Shown here: in pieces, positions 25,846 through 38,375 of the stretch
Numbering within the stretch: position 1 is the stretch's first letter
How the letters are laid out: each line of letters begins with the position of its first letter
Source: Nageia nagi
Taxonomy: Eukaryota; Pinophyta
Direction of reading: 5' to 3'
Assembly: GCA_050084985.1 (NCBI GenBank)
Contig: JBITNC010000001.1
Coordinates: 41,540,001 to 41,604,000 of the forward strand
Length of the DNA stretch: 64,000 bases
Made by a program: the position numbers and the translations under genes
Notes under the pieces: generated by a model
Databases searched by the model: none
What the model saw: the letters and a program-made list of their open reading frames with translations, nothing else
What the model was told of the DNA's origin: nothing

Positions 25846-26845
25846 TGGGTCAAAATCCTTGCACGTGAACCACTCAAACACCTATGAGCAATTCCAAGAA
25901 TCTTGAAACTTTTGCATCTAATTTTCTTATGGTAATTATTGATAAGATTGAAAAAGATTGGGTTTAGCAATTCTCCTTTATGCTTTAATGCTATAATGTG
26001 GTGTCTATACCTAAAAGAAAAACAAAAATATTATGGGAGACTTCAAATCACAAGTCAAATATTATGAGAGACTTCCAATACGATCTTGAGACATAGACTA
26101 AAACAAAGCTTGTGTAAACAAATGTGATAATGCTAATTGTCAATGATTTGACAATGCTATGATAAAGATTGAATAAAAAATACAAATGCATAAATATTTT
26201 CTTAAATGATTACATATGAAAATGATAATAATGGATATAAGGCAAAGAACCCTATATTGAATGCTAGTAATGATTATTCAACAATAAATATCTTCAATCC
26301 TTAAGGTTTAGAACTTAATGGTAAAAAACCCTAGGTTGAAGTTTTAAACCTACAAATACCCATGAAATACATGATTAATAATATAAGCAACCTCAATTGA
26401 CCAAAATATACCTCAATACATGGAGCATGGAGAAGTGTTCCCAAGGTGTAAAGAGGTAAGCTCAAATATTGATGTAACCCTTCAAAAAATTAATGTCATA
26501 GGTACAAATATGCGTAGTAAATTGTAGGAGTCATAGAGCTCATGCAAATGTGTGTAAAGAAAGAAGAGTCTTGAAAAGTGATCCCAGATTGGCTTTTATA
26601 AATCTCAGCTAGGATTTTCTAGATGATTGTGTGATTTAGAGGATCATATGGGTGACTGATGAGTCATCCAAGTGATAGGAAATAAAGTGTTAAGAACAAC
26701 TTAAAGGCCAAAATAATGTTGATCAACCTATTCAAAAGTGCTACAAATAGACATAAGCTAGAAATGATAGTATATGATATGATAAATGCCATAAATATCA
26801 ACATAACCCTATCAACAATGTAAAATATGATTTAGGATATTTATA
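25846..26845 (-). repeat. 5' LTR of the gypsy element
   Basis: It runs from TGGGTCAAAATCC to TTTATA on the plus strand (canonical CA changed to TA at the end). It aligns with 8642-9810 over its length apart from two deletions. The many substitutions between the copies indicate an old insertion. Confidence 0.85.
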
Positions 26846-26905
26846 GGTAATCATGCTAAGGTACAAATTCTATGTTTAATTCCTTTCATTTTGAATTATA
26901 CATTA
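26846..26905 (+). repeat. right copy of the ~60-bp direct repeat flanking the gypsy element
   Basis: It starts GGTAATCATGCTAAGGTACA directly after the LTR and stays alignable with 8580-8641 up to CATTA at 26905. It then passes into unrelated sequence. The paired position outside both LTRs is the key observation. Confidence 0.8.
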
Positions 26906-28202
26906 CTTTAGCACATATTGTTAGTAGAAATACACATACCATAGATCTATTTTTATCTCTCATCGAATGTTAAAAAAACCTTTCCCTTTCCCTTTCTTAT
27001 TAAACCTAAACCAAATTTGAGGTATGCTAAAAAAGAGAGCAAAGAGACCTTGTTTCAGGGTGAACATAAGGAAAGAGATGGCTTTTTAACTTAAATAATT
27101 CATCAGCATAATTTAATCTAACATAAATCCTCTAAATTCTTTATAAACCTAGCCACAACATAGGTCCATATTCTTACTTGATGGAAATTAATAAGAGTAA
27201 TGGCATCATATTCTACTAGAAGGAGGTGAATAGATAATACAAATGGATTCAAGAGAGACTTATGGATACTAAAATATTTATATCCACTTGTAATCACCAT
27301 TACATCCTTAAATAATATGAAAAAGGAAATATATTCTATTATTTATAAAATAAGAATATAACATCAGGTAATATTTTAACATGAATATGCTAAAATAGAG
27401 GAAGAGCATATTATAAAAATTGAATAAGATTTCTATTGATCAAGTCCTATAACAAATGCTTTCCTTGGAGGGAGTGGAGTGGAGAGTACATTTATTTAAA
27501 ATCTCCTTAAAAATATTTATAGAAAAATTTTGGGATAATATTTCCAAATTTTCTACTATGGATTAAATCATGTTTTTCTATTTTATGTGGGACATAGAGA
27601 TTCTTACTTGGCCCATTTTCTTTTACTAGATTTTTCCTTTAGCCAAAATTTTAATAGTTCACAATTATTTGAGCCACTCCATGTGGGCTTTAAATAATTT
27701 GAGGTGGAATATTTGTATAATACCTTTAGGATTTATTTTTCCCTTTTTAGACTATATAATAGGTTCAATAATTTTGGGTAATTTACTTTAGAGGTGAATG
27801 AAATATACAAAGGTAAAAAAATATTGCCAATATTAAAAATATTTTTTTTATCAAGACAAGTTATCTAGGTAATTTATTTCTTCCTTGCATGCATGATAAA
27901 CTCACTATAATTTTTTATACATTATTACCTAAGGGGTATTCTTGTCCTGCAAAATTTTTAAAATTGTTAGTGTAACCTATATTCAAAGAGTTAATATCTT
28001 CAAAATCAAATTTGATATTATGAAACTTCAGACTATCAATATTGATAATTTCTCCAACTTATTCTTAATTTTACTAGCATATACATTCATAACATGATCA
28101 AATCTAGCATCAATATCATAAATCAAATATGAAAATGAACTTAACAATGTAAATATGAAAATGAACTTAGCCATGTAATGCCATTTGAAACACAATTAGG
28201 GT
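26906..28202. other. AT-rich sequence between two retroelements, nothing recognised
   Basis: No gene, LTR copy or RNA is visible here. No match to the 3' LTR at 31329 was found, so the missing 5' half of the next copia element is not here. Confidence 0.55.
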
Positions 28203-31200
28203 TTCACATATGATTATCAATGAAGCAAGGATGGTGAGGTTGTTACAAAAAGATATTTATCTTGCTTCTAAATTAAACCATACCTTGTTTAGTATAGGAA
28301 AAATGATGAAGAAAAATTTGAAGTTGATTTTTGAAGATAGAGCATGTATGACTTATGATAAAAATAAGGCAAATAGGATGGTGACAATAGTTAAAATAAC
28401 AAAGAACATATTATTTCTATTGAAGTTTATTATTGGAGAAGAGGAAAAACAAGATCATATGGCTATGGATAATAAAGGACATATTTGGCACCCTAGATTT
28501 GGCATCTAAATTTTGCAAGTTTGAAGACATCATCATCTCTTGTATATGGATTTCCAAAGGTAGAAGGCCCCAAGGAAGTATGTGAATGATGTTCCATGCG
28601 AAAGTATCATTTCTAGAAGGAGAAGTGTGGTGGGTTTAATATCTATTTCAATTAGTTCATTCTGATATTTATGATCCAATGAACATGTTGAGTATTGGTA
28701 AAACTTTTTACTTTCTCACCTTCATTGATAATTACTCAAGAATGTGTTGGGTGTTTTTCATCAAACACAAAGATGAAACCTTTAATTATCTCAAAGAATT
28801 CAAATTTTTTTATGTATAATTAAAGTGGAAAAAAAAATTAAATATTTAAGGACTAATAGAGGAGGTTAGTTTTTTATAATAAGTTTTTTATTTTTGTAAA
28901 TAATGGGACATAAAATGATAAATGACATCAACCTACACACCTCAACAAAATGGGATGGCTGACAGAAAAGCTAGGAGTTTGGTTGAGATGAAAAGGGTCA
29001 TGTTATAAAGTAAAATATTAACAAATTCTTATTAGGATGAAGTAATAATTACAAAAGTATATATTCAAATTAGGTGTCCAATAAGAATTTTGGAGAATAT
29101 GACACCATATGAAGCTTGGTGTGGGAGAATAATAAATATGAATCATTTGAAGGTATTTAAGTGTGTAGCCTATGTGAAGATTATTGATAAAAAGAGAAAG
29201 AAACATGATGCAAAAAGTGATCCATGTGTGTTCATTGGTTATAATGATCATTCCAAAATGTACAAATTATACAACCCCAAGACTCATCAAATAATTATCT
29301 TAAGATATATAATTTTTGACGAACAAGGAGTTTGGGGTAGCAAAAAGGTGTTTGTTAATGATGGCATTCTTGAAGATAACTCACCAAATTTGTAAGTTAA
29401 TGATTAGCCTAATAATGTGTAAACTATAAAAATTATAGTACAATCTTCTAAAAGTAATAAAAATTTAGTCCCACCAAGCATAAAAGTTCCCATAAGTTCA
29501 TCCTCAAGTCCCTCAAATAGTCCAATGTCCATTTACCCAAACACTAACAATGATTCAAGTATTTTGTTTGATATTAATAGGTGCAATAGAGGAAAATGAT
29601 ATTTCAAAGATCATCCACCATCATAAATCATGTATATAAACCTTAACAAAATGATCACTAGGATCCAATCCCAAGAGATGAACCAAGTAGTGAAAAGACA
29701 TGAAAATTTGATTATTGGTAGATGAAGATGATGTAGAGCCCAAGGGTGGAAGTGTGAACTTTGCTTTGGTATTTAGTTCAAAAGGAGTTGAAGATTTTTA
29801 ACCTTCACATTTTGAACAATCTTGTAAACAAAAAGTTTAGGTGCAAGCTATGTAAGAGGAGATTAATGCAATCATAAAAAGTGATACATGTGAACTTTAT
29901 GATTTTCCAAAAGAAAACAAATGTGTAGGCTCTAAATATGTATACAGGATAAAATATAATAGTGATGGAAGTGTAGAAAGGTACAAATAAATATTGGTGT
30001 CCAAAGTATTTACTCAAAAATGTGGTATTGATTTTGATGAAAAATTTGCAACAATTGGTAGGCAAAATACTGTTAGAATTATGTTGTTATTGGCAACTCA
30101 TAAAAGATGGAAAATCCACCATATGGATGTAAAATGTACTTTTATTAATGGATACTTGAATGAGGAGGTTTATGTGGAGCAACCATAGGGTTTTGTTGAA
30201 AATAAAAAAGAATATCAGGTCTATGATTTGAAAAAGATATTATGTGGATTGAAGTAGGCCCTTGGAGCATGTCGAAAAATAATTGATAGCTACTGCTAAG
30301 ATTGTGGATTCATTTGAGCAAGAGTTAGCCCACACACTACTACAAAAAATAAGGTAATAATATTTTACTTATGTGTTTGTATGTGTATGATCTCATATAC
30401 ATAGGAAATAATTCAAAATTGAATGATGAATTTAAAACTAAGCTGATGCAAGAATTTGAAATGAAGGATTTGGGTTTGATGCATTACTTCATAGGAATGG
30501 AAGTACACAAAAATAGTGAGGAGATATTTATTTTCCAATAAAAACATGCCAAATATATGTTAAAAAGGTTTGATATGGACATGTGTAAGCCTATTTCTAT
30601 GCCAATTGTTCATGGAGAGCTTTTGTGTGAAGAAGATAGGGATGATAAAAAAAATAAAACTAAGTTTAGGAGCATAGTGGGAAGTCTCATGTTTCTCACT
30701 AATACTAGACCTAATATACAATATGTTGTTTCATTGGTGGCTATATTTATGAATGATTCTTCCATTATGAATTTGAAGGTAACAAACAAAATATTGAGGT
30801 ATATTATAGGTACTACAAATTTTGGTATTCAGTACTCCCATTTAAACAAGTTGGAATTATTTGGGGTATAGTGATAGTGATTGGGGGAGTAAAATTGATG
30901 ATAGAAAGTACACAAGGAAAAATTTATTTTCACTTGGTTCATATCTAATTACATGGAAAAAAAGCAAATACAATGGTATTATCTTTAATAGAGGTTGAGT
31001 TATTACACTTACTTTAGCACGATCTTAAGCCTTATGGCTTTGCAAAGTCTTGGAGGATATTGGTAAGAGGTAATGTGGACCTATATTACTTTTTTGTGAT
31101 AACATAAGTGTCATTCACTTGGAATAAAATCATGTACATCATGCTTAATCAAACTACATCAATTTGAAGTACCATTTTATTCAAGACATGATGGAAAATA

Positions 31201-31316
31201 AAGTGATTGAGCTTGGGCATGTTGACGCTAAATTTTAATTGATGGATATATTCATAAAAGGCATAACTAAAGCTTAGTTTTTGATTATGAGAGAGTCACT
31301 TGTGAGACCTCATCAT
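28203..31316 (+). pseudogene. 5'-truncated Ty1-copia pol (GAG-pre-integrase, integrase, RT, RNase H)
   Basis: Sequence similarity starts abruptly in the protease/GAG-pre-integrase junction at about 28210 (KLNHTLFSIGKM, ending IWHPRFG at 28500). Integrase follows: SDIYDPMN, then YFLTFIDNYSRMCWVFFIKH at about 28700, NGMADRKARS at about 28955, and TPYEAWCGR with VFIGYNDHSKMYKLYNP at 29090-29395. RT shows GIDFDEKFATIGRQNTVRI, then HHMDVKCTFINGYLNEEVYV at about 30120. The YVDD box reads YVYD near 30376. RNase H begins at SDSDWGS near 30870. Many stops and frameshifts break it. gag and the 5' LTR are absent. Confidence 0.88.
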
Positions 31317-31328
31317 CAAGGGGGATTA
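31317..31328 (+). other. polypurine tract of the plus-strand copia element
   Basis: CAAGGGGGATTA lies directly before the TG that opens the 3' LTR. Confidence 0.6.
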
Positions 31329-31751
31329 TGTTATAAGTCAAAGCTCTCATTAAAGTTCAAGTCATTTTGTTGTCCTAGGACCAACACTATTATACCTATT
31401 CCATCACCAATGCATCCATGCCCATGCCAGTGCCAACACTATCATTTTTAATGTTTTATATGTGATATTTCATTTACTATTTTTTGAAAAGTGTTAGAAA
31501 TTAAACTTTTAGCTTTTTGTATTTTGTATTGATCCTAATTTTAAATTTGAATGTATATGTTCATTTGTTTGTATCCAGAGTGAGTTTTGGATGTAAAAAG
31601 ATTGAAGTTTGGTCTAATATTATATCTATGTACTCTATTGGTGTGAAAATAATATTATAGACTCTATTACTATCTCTGGTTCATTTTCTCAATTATTGAG
31701 TTTTTATTATTTTATTGTAGCCTTAATTCTTCAATATGCATATAGCTAACA
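31329..31751 (+). repeat. 3' LTR of the plus-strand copia element
   Basis: It opens TGTTATAAG after the polypurine tract and is proposed to close at GCTAACA, giving the inverted ends TGTTA...TAACA and a length of 423 bases. With no second LTR in the window, the closing border rests on this terminal symmetry alone. Confidence 0.5.
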
Positions 31752-31899
31752 CATTGAATGATTTAAAATGATTAGCATTCAACTTAATCTCTTACTAATA
31801 TTTATATGGATTTATTTTCTTAGGTTTAGTAGTACAATTCCTATTCAAAATATATGTTATTGTAATAACTATAAAATTCCAAAAAGAGTTACTCATGTC

Positions 31900-33477
31900 C
31901 CCTTTTTTAGCAACATGCTTCTACCCATATCCATAAAAATTTAATTATTTTCCAATTTTATTGAGGTGTGTATGTAGTTATAAGTTACCTCTACATATTA
32001 TTATCATAATAAAATTGTATAAATTTACTTGAGTAAAAATCAACATAATAAATCCTTAAAGCCTTTATTTTACATCCATATTTATTCTTTATAAAGGATT
32101 TCAAACTCTTCAAGGCATTTAGAGTCCTATATTTATGTTTTAAAAACTAGACCTAACACTTCTATGAAAATCATCAATAAGAGTAATGAAATAAGATAAC
32201 ATGACTAACATTTTGATTGGGATTAGTACAAAAATATAAAATATATTTATTGTAGTAGGTATGAGGTCCTCTATATTATCCCTATAAGAAACCTCTCTCT
32301 AGGATGCTTTATTTTAACACATCCCTCACAAACTCTTTTGTTATAATCAACTTTATTAAGACAACAAACTAGTTTTTGGGAATTCAATAACCTCAAACAT
32401 TAAAAATTTAAATGACTATATCTTAAGTGCCATTGTTCCATAACTAGCTCTTATTCTTAGTTGTAATATTTTATAAAATAACCACCTTGAGTTCCAAACA
32501 TTAAAGGGAATATTTAGTTGCTTAATATTAGAATTATGATGAAAAATTTCTTCCTCTAGTTTTCTAATAGATGATGTATTTCTTGCTATAAGATTTATAT
32601 ATTTATAGTTTCCTTCATAAATATTCCCTCCATGAACAAATTATGCTTAAGACCAAGTGTATAGTAAATATCATGAACATTATTTTTCTATCTTTTATTT
32701 TCACCTCCACCACATCTTGGGTAAGAACATTTATAGGCTTACTAGATCCCCAAGCTTAATCTTTATCTATGACATGATTGAGGAATCCAAATCAATAAAT
32801 AGTATCTCTTGAATATTATTATCAGCCATGTTATAAGATAAGAACAAGTTGATTTTAGTATCCCTATTCTCATTAATATGATTCATTAATATAATTTTCT
32901 CTTTTTTCCTTCATTAGATACATTAACTCTAATTTATTTCAAAATATCCATACCTCTTGTAATGATAGCATTGAATATTCCTTTTATCACTCCTTTCTCT
33001 TCCTCTACCAAGAGCTCTTATGTCACCTTCTCCTTTGAAACAATTCTGATTTTTGCTTTCCCCTTTATGTTATACTTATTCATGTGTCTTTGTACTAATG
33101 TCATCAATCCTTGAGATAATCTTACATTATAGGAAAAAAGCCTTTTAAACACTCTCACTAAAGGCATGTCTCAGTATCTCCTTATGAGATAGAAGAGAAT
33201 CAATAAGATAATCGAACTCTAATATTGTCAAATTCTCTCCTCAATGATAATGGTAACATGGCCCATCTTGGTATGAGTGTTCTTAATCCTTTGTCAACAT
33301 GAACTTTATTCTCCATCCTTTCTCCAAGAGTGATCATTTGTTGATAACATCCTTTACTATAACATAATATATATTCATGTGAATCCTCAAGTTCTTAAAC
33401 ACCCTCTTCAAGGTCTACAATTTGACCACCCTATGAATCCCTTAGTAAGCCTCTTATAATGCATTCCAACCAAGTTG
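31900..33477 (-). pseudogene. copia relic A, part 1 (integrase, GAG-pre-integrase, end of gag)
   Basis: On the minus strand the end of gag is readable at about 33100-33240 (LEFDYLIDSLLSHKE). A Gly/Arg-rich segment and a knuckle with one Cys replaced (CYHYKRYGYF) follow at about 32950-33000. GAG-pre-integrase and the integrase zinc region follow at about 32300-32600. The same family is found at about 52560-54298. The rest of pol is missing where this relic meets the plus-strand copia LTR. At 33477 gag is cut by the CACTA element and resumes at 45484. Confidence 0.72.
33475..33477. repeat. target site duplication of the CACTA element, left copy (TTG)
   Basis: TTG before CACTACTA here matches TTG after TAGTAGTG at 45481-45483. 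Three-base duplications are the rule for CACTA elements. The related copia relic near 54165-54190 shows the uninterrupted site. Confidence 0.85.
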
Positions 33478-33506
33478 CACTACTATATTAAACCCAATTT
33501 GTGTCC
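33478..33506 (+). repeat. left terminal inverted repeat of the CACTA element
   Basis: It reads CACTACTA, a variable seven-base middle, then CCCAATTTG and TCC. It pairs in inverse orientation with 45452-45480. Confidence 0.9.
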
Positions 33507-33554
33507 TTTTTTATGTCAGATCTCTTTGTTATTTTTTTTAAAAAACTTTTCCTA

Positions 33555-33745
33555 GTTTTTTGATGCAGAAAAGGATGCAAACTACAATACCAAAATTTGC
33601 ATCTTTTTGGCATACTTTTTGCTTTATTTTTTGCATCATTTTTTTACATCTAAAGGTGTCTAAATTTGCATCCAAATTTGTGTCTCAAGGTATCTTTTTT
33701 TGCATCCTTTATTTGCATCAAAAGGGGTCAAAAATTGAATTCTTT
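33555..33745. repeat. left subterminal repeat array of the CACTA element
   Basis: At least eight copies of TTTGCATC or its complement GATGCAAA occur here, separated by T runs. The same words fill 45200-45460. By analogy with TNPA sites of En/Spm these are probable binding sites for the element's own protein. Confidence 0.7.
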
Positions 33746-34325
33746 TTTGCTTCCAAAAGGGTCTTTTTTTTCATTAGATTTTCCTGCATTGCATCACTAA
33801 TTATGTCCACAACTACATCATTTTTGTCTAAAAATTATATTAAAAAATTGATTATTAATATTTAATATTATTTTTTCCATTTCCATTGAATCTTCAATCA
33901 TATGTAAAAATAATATGCCAATTTCACCAATCATATGAAAAAATAATACGTGAATCATATGCACACCAAAATAATATGCTAATTGTATGCTGCACCTATT
34001 TTGATACGCAATCGTACACCAATTGTATGCCAAAATAATATGCTAATAATATTATGTAAAAATATGATAAAAATGGGTAAAAATATGCTAAATTATGTTA
34101 AAATATATATTCCAAAATATGGGTTGACAAAACCATGATAACATCCACATCAAATTATTTTGAAATAACATATATATAGACATTTGAATACACCAAAAAT
34201 GCTATATATATACATAAAAATATGTCAAAGTGATATACACGTTTGTGTTAATACATCCACATGATATCTCAAAAATGATAAAATGATATTATCTACATCA
34301 TGAGTATAAATTGATATTACAACTA

Positions 34326-36190
34326 CTAGTTCGTAGTATCAATATCATTACTAGATCTAGATTTAGTACCTATAGACTCACTACTAGTACCTGACTCACT
34401 ACTTGATCCACTACCTGAGCCACTATGTGACCTACTATTATCTGAGCCATTATAATGACTACTCCCTACCATGCTAGGTTGACATACTGGCTCACTATAT
34501 GCCCTACTAGTATGTGTTTACTTATCATAAAAAATCATTGAATCTTACATCTAGGGTAGATGAAGAATCACCCTCCTCTAATGCATCCACCTATGATGCA
34601 CCCCCTTGCGATGTTGCCCCCTGCAATGCAATACCCATCTGTAAATAATAATAGAATAAATATTAGTGTGTGTATAATCATACTTATGAAACATATGTAT
34701 CACCTACAAGAAATTCATGATATGCCTTTATTAATTAAAATAATAGAATTTACTTACAACAGCATTCAACATGTCCCACAGGGATTGTAATCATATGTAA
34801 TGCCATATTGGCATTCATTCTCATTAGGAAATTGATTGAAATCTCTCAACTATAAAAAATGTTAATTAGTACTATATTAAAAACCATTTACCTATATCAT
34901 TTAAAATCATTGCATGCAGTAAATATACTTACAAATCAGACTTACATAGTCTTCACCCCTCCACTTTCTATTCGATGCATAATACTATGACCCAATTTGG
35001 CAAGTCAGGACTTTGATGATTTTTCTTGTGGTGTATCCAAGCCTTCAAATTTCATTTTTTTTCCTTGGATAATTTCTTTAGTAGCATCTTCCAAACCATT
35101 TTATGAAATAGTTAATTAGTATTATGTTAAAAAAATAAAATATATATGTTCAAATAATAAATATGGATGATAATATTGATCCATATATACCTTCTTATGG
35201 ACGTAAATTGGTTTTGTGCTAGTGTTATTTGGTTAGTGGGAAGTTTTATCACTTTTATTTTCACATGATCTATAACCATTTTTAGATTCAAGCTTGCCTA
35301 CTAGATCACTTTCTTCTTGCTCCACCCTTCACTAAATTCATGTTTCAAGTTTGTTATTATTCTCTACTTTGCTGTAAAAATATAAATTATAGTAAATTAG
35401 TTTGTCTCTTGAAATATTAAATTAACAAAAGCAAAACATACATACCAAAAAATGATGCAAAAAATAAAAACAACTAGATACCAAAGTCATCTTGTTTCTT
35501 CCATGGCTTGTTAAGGGTTTGTATAAATTCTATTATTACAACATTCTGGAGGGATTTGTAAAATAGTTTACTTAAAAAATAGTTGAAATCATATTAGTAA
35601 GTGATCAATATACTTCTAATCAATGTGTAAATTTATATTTTTCAAATAAAAACTATTACCATTATCATCTTTTAAGACCTCTCCATTCTTTCTCATAAAA
35701 ATTTGAAGATTTTTAGAGCCTTGAGTCATAGTCAACATAGATTGTTGATTGATCGACTTTGATAAAATAATATATTACATGGATCACATCACAAATATGC
35801 TTCAAAATATAAAATAAAATAATTTTGTATCACTTCTTAATAAATTAACTAATTAATTATAAATAATTACCTGAATGAGCGATGCCATGTCCCTGTAGTG
35901 TGGTAACACCACCTGCTACTCTAGCCTCATCACCCCCAACCATCGACATCAACTCATATTGGCTAAACAATCATTTAGAAAATTTGACACCCCCCTTTAA
36001 CTTCTTTTATTGTTCAATAAATTAATAAAATAAGTGATTACATTTCTTACTTAATGAAATATATATAGTATTATTTAAAATTGTGTTGATATTACATAAT
36101 ACATATGGATACTTACAAGTGGTTTTTTATTTTGAAATTTCATCCTTCGCTTTTTATGCATCCTTTTCTTTTGATTTTCTTTTTTCCTTA
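34326..36190 (-). pseudogene. minus-strand spliced gene in the CACTA element, Ser/Gly-rich C-terminus
   Basis: Read on the minus strand, several short coding blocks end at good donor sites: GTAAGT at 36116-36111, GTAATT at 35870-35865, GTAATA at 35659-35654, GTAAGT at 34945-34940. An acceptor TTTACAG precedes the block starting at 34638. Readable parts are a basic start (MHKKRRMKFQNKK), ELMSMVGGDEARVAGGVTTL at about 35900-35960, and EIIQGKKMKFEGLDTPQEKS at about 35030-35090. The last part is a tail rich in Ser, Gly and Asn (HYNGSDNSRSHSGSGSGSSS) ending at a stop at 34328-34326. A few in-frame stops and a shift are present. It may be the second CACTA protein (TNPA or Transposase_24-like role), but I see no decisive domain. 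Confidence 0.5.
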
Positions 36191-36689
36191 TAATGTTATT
36201 TAGTAAACTTTAGGGGGAATTTGAAAAACCCTAGCATATGAAATTAACTTTCAATTTTAGTAGGCATTATTGATAGTATATAGTCAAAATTTAGAGAGAA
36301 TTCCAAAAACCCTAGCTTTTTTAGTTTAAATTCATGAGAATTAAAAAAAATCTATTATTTTTAAGTGTAAATTCATGGGAAATTGAAATATGTAAGTAAA
36401 AATCTACATACCTTGTGAAAATTAGGAATAATGCAGATGAATTTGCAAGAAATCCTTTCTCCCACAAAATGCAAAACCTTATGAATAAACATACCAAAAA
36501 ATTAAAAAATAAGTTAAAATAGAGTGAAATCAGGTATAAATCAAGTTATAATTTAATGAAATGAGCTATAAAGGAACTTACTTGATGCTTTACCACTGGA
36601 AATCAAATTTTGTATCTCCTTTGACCAAGAAATGGGTATTAGGAAAGTGATAGGTAGCCCTACCTTTTACTTTTTAATTTTTTAGTGTA

Positions 36690-36745
36690 ATACAACACAA
36701 AAAAGGATGCAAATTTGGGTGCATACTTTTTTGCATCCAAAAACG
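36690..36745. repeat. internal copy of the CACTA subterminal words
   Basis: AAAAGGATGCAAATTTGGG followed by TTTTTTGCATCC repeats the words of the subterminal arrays about 3.2 kb inside the element. It lies just upstream of the minus-strand gene, where it could act as a binding site for the element's protein, or mark the end of an older nested copy. Confidence 0.5.
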
Positions 36746-36799
36746 CCCATTTTGAAAAAAAATAAAAAAATCAAAATTTTAAGTTAAAATCATTATTCT

Positions 36800-37210
36800 T
36801 CAGGTTAGTCATTAGGGTTTGCGTTATTGGTTAGGGTTACTATTAGGGTGAATGTTAGGGCTAATGGGTAAGGTTAGGCTTAGTGGTTAGGGTTAGTGTT
36901 AATGGTTAGGATTTAGGGTCAAGGTTAGGGTTAACATTAGCATTAGGGTACTTAATGGTTAGGGTTAGGGTTAATGGTTAGGATTAAGGTTGGAGTTAGG
37001 GTACTTAATTAGTGGTTAGGGTTAGGGTTAATGGTTAGATTAGGGTTAGGGTTAATGGTTTGGGTTATTAGTGGTTAGGGAAGTATTAGTGATCAAGGTT
37101 AATGGTTAGGGTTAGGCTTAATGGTTAGGGTTAATGTTAATGGTTTAGAGTTAGGGTTAGGGTTAGGGTTAGTGTTAGGGTACTTAGTGGTCAAGTTTAG
37201 GGTTAGGAAG
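36800..37210. repeat. telomere-like TTAGGG-rich block A
   Basis: GGTTAGGGTTA and variants such as GGTTAATGGTTAGGATT recur throughout. Perfect TTAGGG runs are at most about four units (for example near 37150). The unit is TTAGGG, not the usual plant TTTAGGG. Confidence 0.75.
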
Positions 37211-37495
37211 GGAAATGCATAGTGGCTATTTATTGTAAAGTAGCTATTTTTTAATATTTTTAATTTGCTATTTTTATTCTCATTGGCCTAAGCCCAAGTA
37301 GCCTAATTGTTTTGGATTTTTTTTCTTGGTTAGTTAGCCAAAATTTTATAACTTCAAAGTATTTTTTATATAAATTAGCCAAATATAACCCCCACCATAT
37401 TCATACCTTATTCCCTATATTTTATAAATATTTTCAATTTTTCCAAGTGAATTGACTATTGGACATAAGTTTTCTATGAAAAAGATTGCATATCT

Positions 37496-38147
37496 AAAAG
37501 AAAATAAGACCTATTATAAGAGGAGAAGATAAGGGAATTGTTACAAAAGAAAAGTGACTTATTATAGAAGAAAAGTTACTTGTTACTAAAGATGAGCATC
37601 TTTTTACTAAAGATGAGACACTTGTTACTAAAGATGAGTATCTTGTTACTGAAGACAAATGACTTATTATTGAAGTTGAGCAACTTGTTACTGAAGATGA
37701 GTGACTTGTTACTATTGATGAAAAAATTGTTGCTAAAGATGAGAAAATTGTTATTGAAGATGACTGACTTGTTAGTGAGTATCAAAGTCTATTTAACTAA
37801 ACATGAGTAACTTGTTACTATAGATAAGTGACTTGTTACTGCAAACAAGTGACTTGTTACTATAAATAAGTGACTTGTTAATAAAGATGAGAAACTTGTT
37901 AATGAATATGATCATCTTGTTACTGAAGATGAGTGACTTGTTACTAAATATGAGTGACTTATTACTGAATATGAGTGGCTTGTTACTAAAGATGAGCAAC
38001 TTATTACTCAAGATGAGTGACTTGTTATTAAAGATATGCAAGTTGTTACTAAAGTTGAGCAACTTTTTTACTAAATACCAATGACTTATTATTGAAGAGG
38101 AATAACTTGCTACTAAAGATAAGCAACTTGTTGTAGAAGATGAGCAT
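37496..38147. repeat. 21-bp minisatellite, about 30 copies
   Basis: The unit is close to ACTTGTTACTAAAGATGAGTG, repeated head to tail with point changes and rare indels. Because 21 is a multiple of three and the unit lacks stops in two opposite frames, long open frames appear on both strands: Leu-Leu-Lys-Met repeats on plus and Ser-Asn-Lys-Ser-Leu-Ile-Phe repeats on minus. I take these frames as products of the repeat. It lies between the two telomere-like blocks. Confidence 0.85.
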
Positions 38148-38375
38148 TAAATCAGTATCAAGATGAACATTTGATATAAACTAATATTTCAAAATCACTT
38201 GTAATTTTTACCTCTCTTAGAAAATGATATCAACTACTAAATTTTTTATAACAAAGTTCTTCAAAATTTAAAATATCACCATTGCTTCTATGATATTTTA
38301 TAAAAAAATTGCCAAGATTTTGAAATTATTTCACCAGTATTTTATTTATTTTGATTCACCAAAAATCCTTACACA

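Larger units (their letters stand above)
8642..26845 (-). mobile_element. 18-kb Ty3-gypsy retrotransposon with antisense PMD gene
   Basis: LTRs at 8642-9810 and 25846-26845 are in direct orientation. On the minus strand between them lie gag, aspartic protease, RT, RNase H and integrase, in the order that defines Ty3-gypsy. The size, the very long region between integrase and the 3' LTR (about 6 kb) and an extra antisense gene there resemble the Tat lineage (Grande, Retand, Ogre), which is known for extra open reading frames. The lineage call is inference; an RT tree would decide it. All frames contain stops, many at places where related proteins have Gln or Arg, which fits decay by cytosine deamination. 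Confidence 0.88.

Noticed and set aside
33560-33865. Plus-strand 101-codon frame as a gene
   Set aside because: It is formed by the subterminal repeat words of the CACTA element.
37576-38084. Long Leu/Lys/Met and Ser/Asn/Lys open frames on both strands as repeat proteins
   Set aside because: They follow directly from the 21-bp minisatellite, have no start context or family, and occur on both strands at once.
37496-38147. CRISPR-like array
   Set aside because: Units are contiguous with no unique spacers, and this is plant nuclear DNA.
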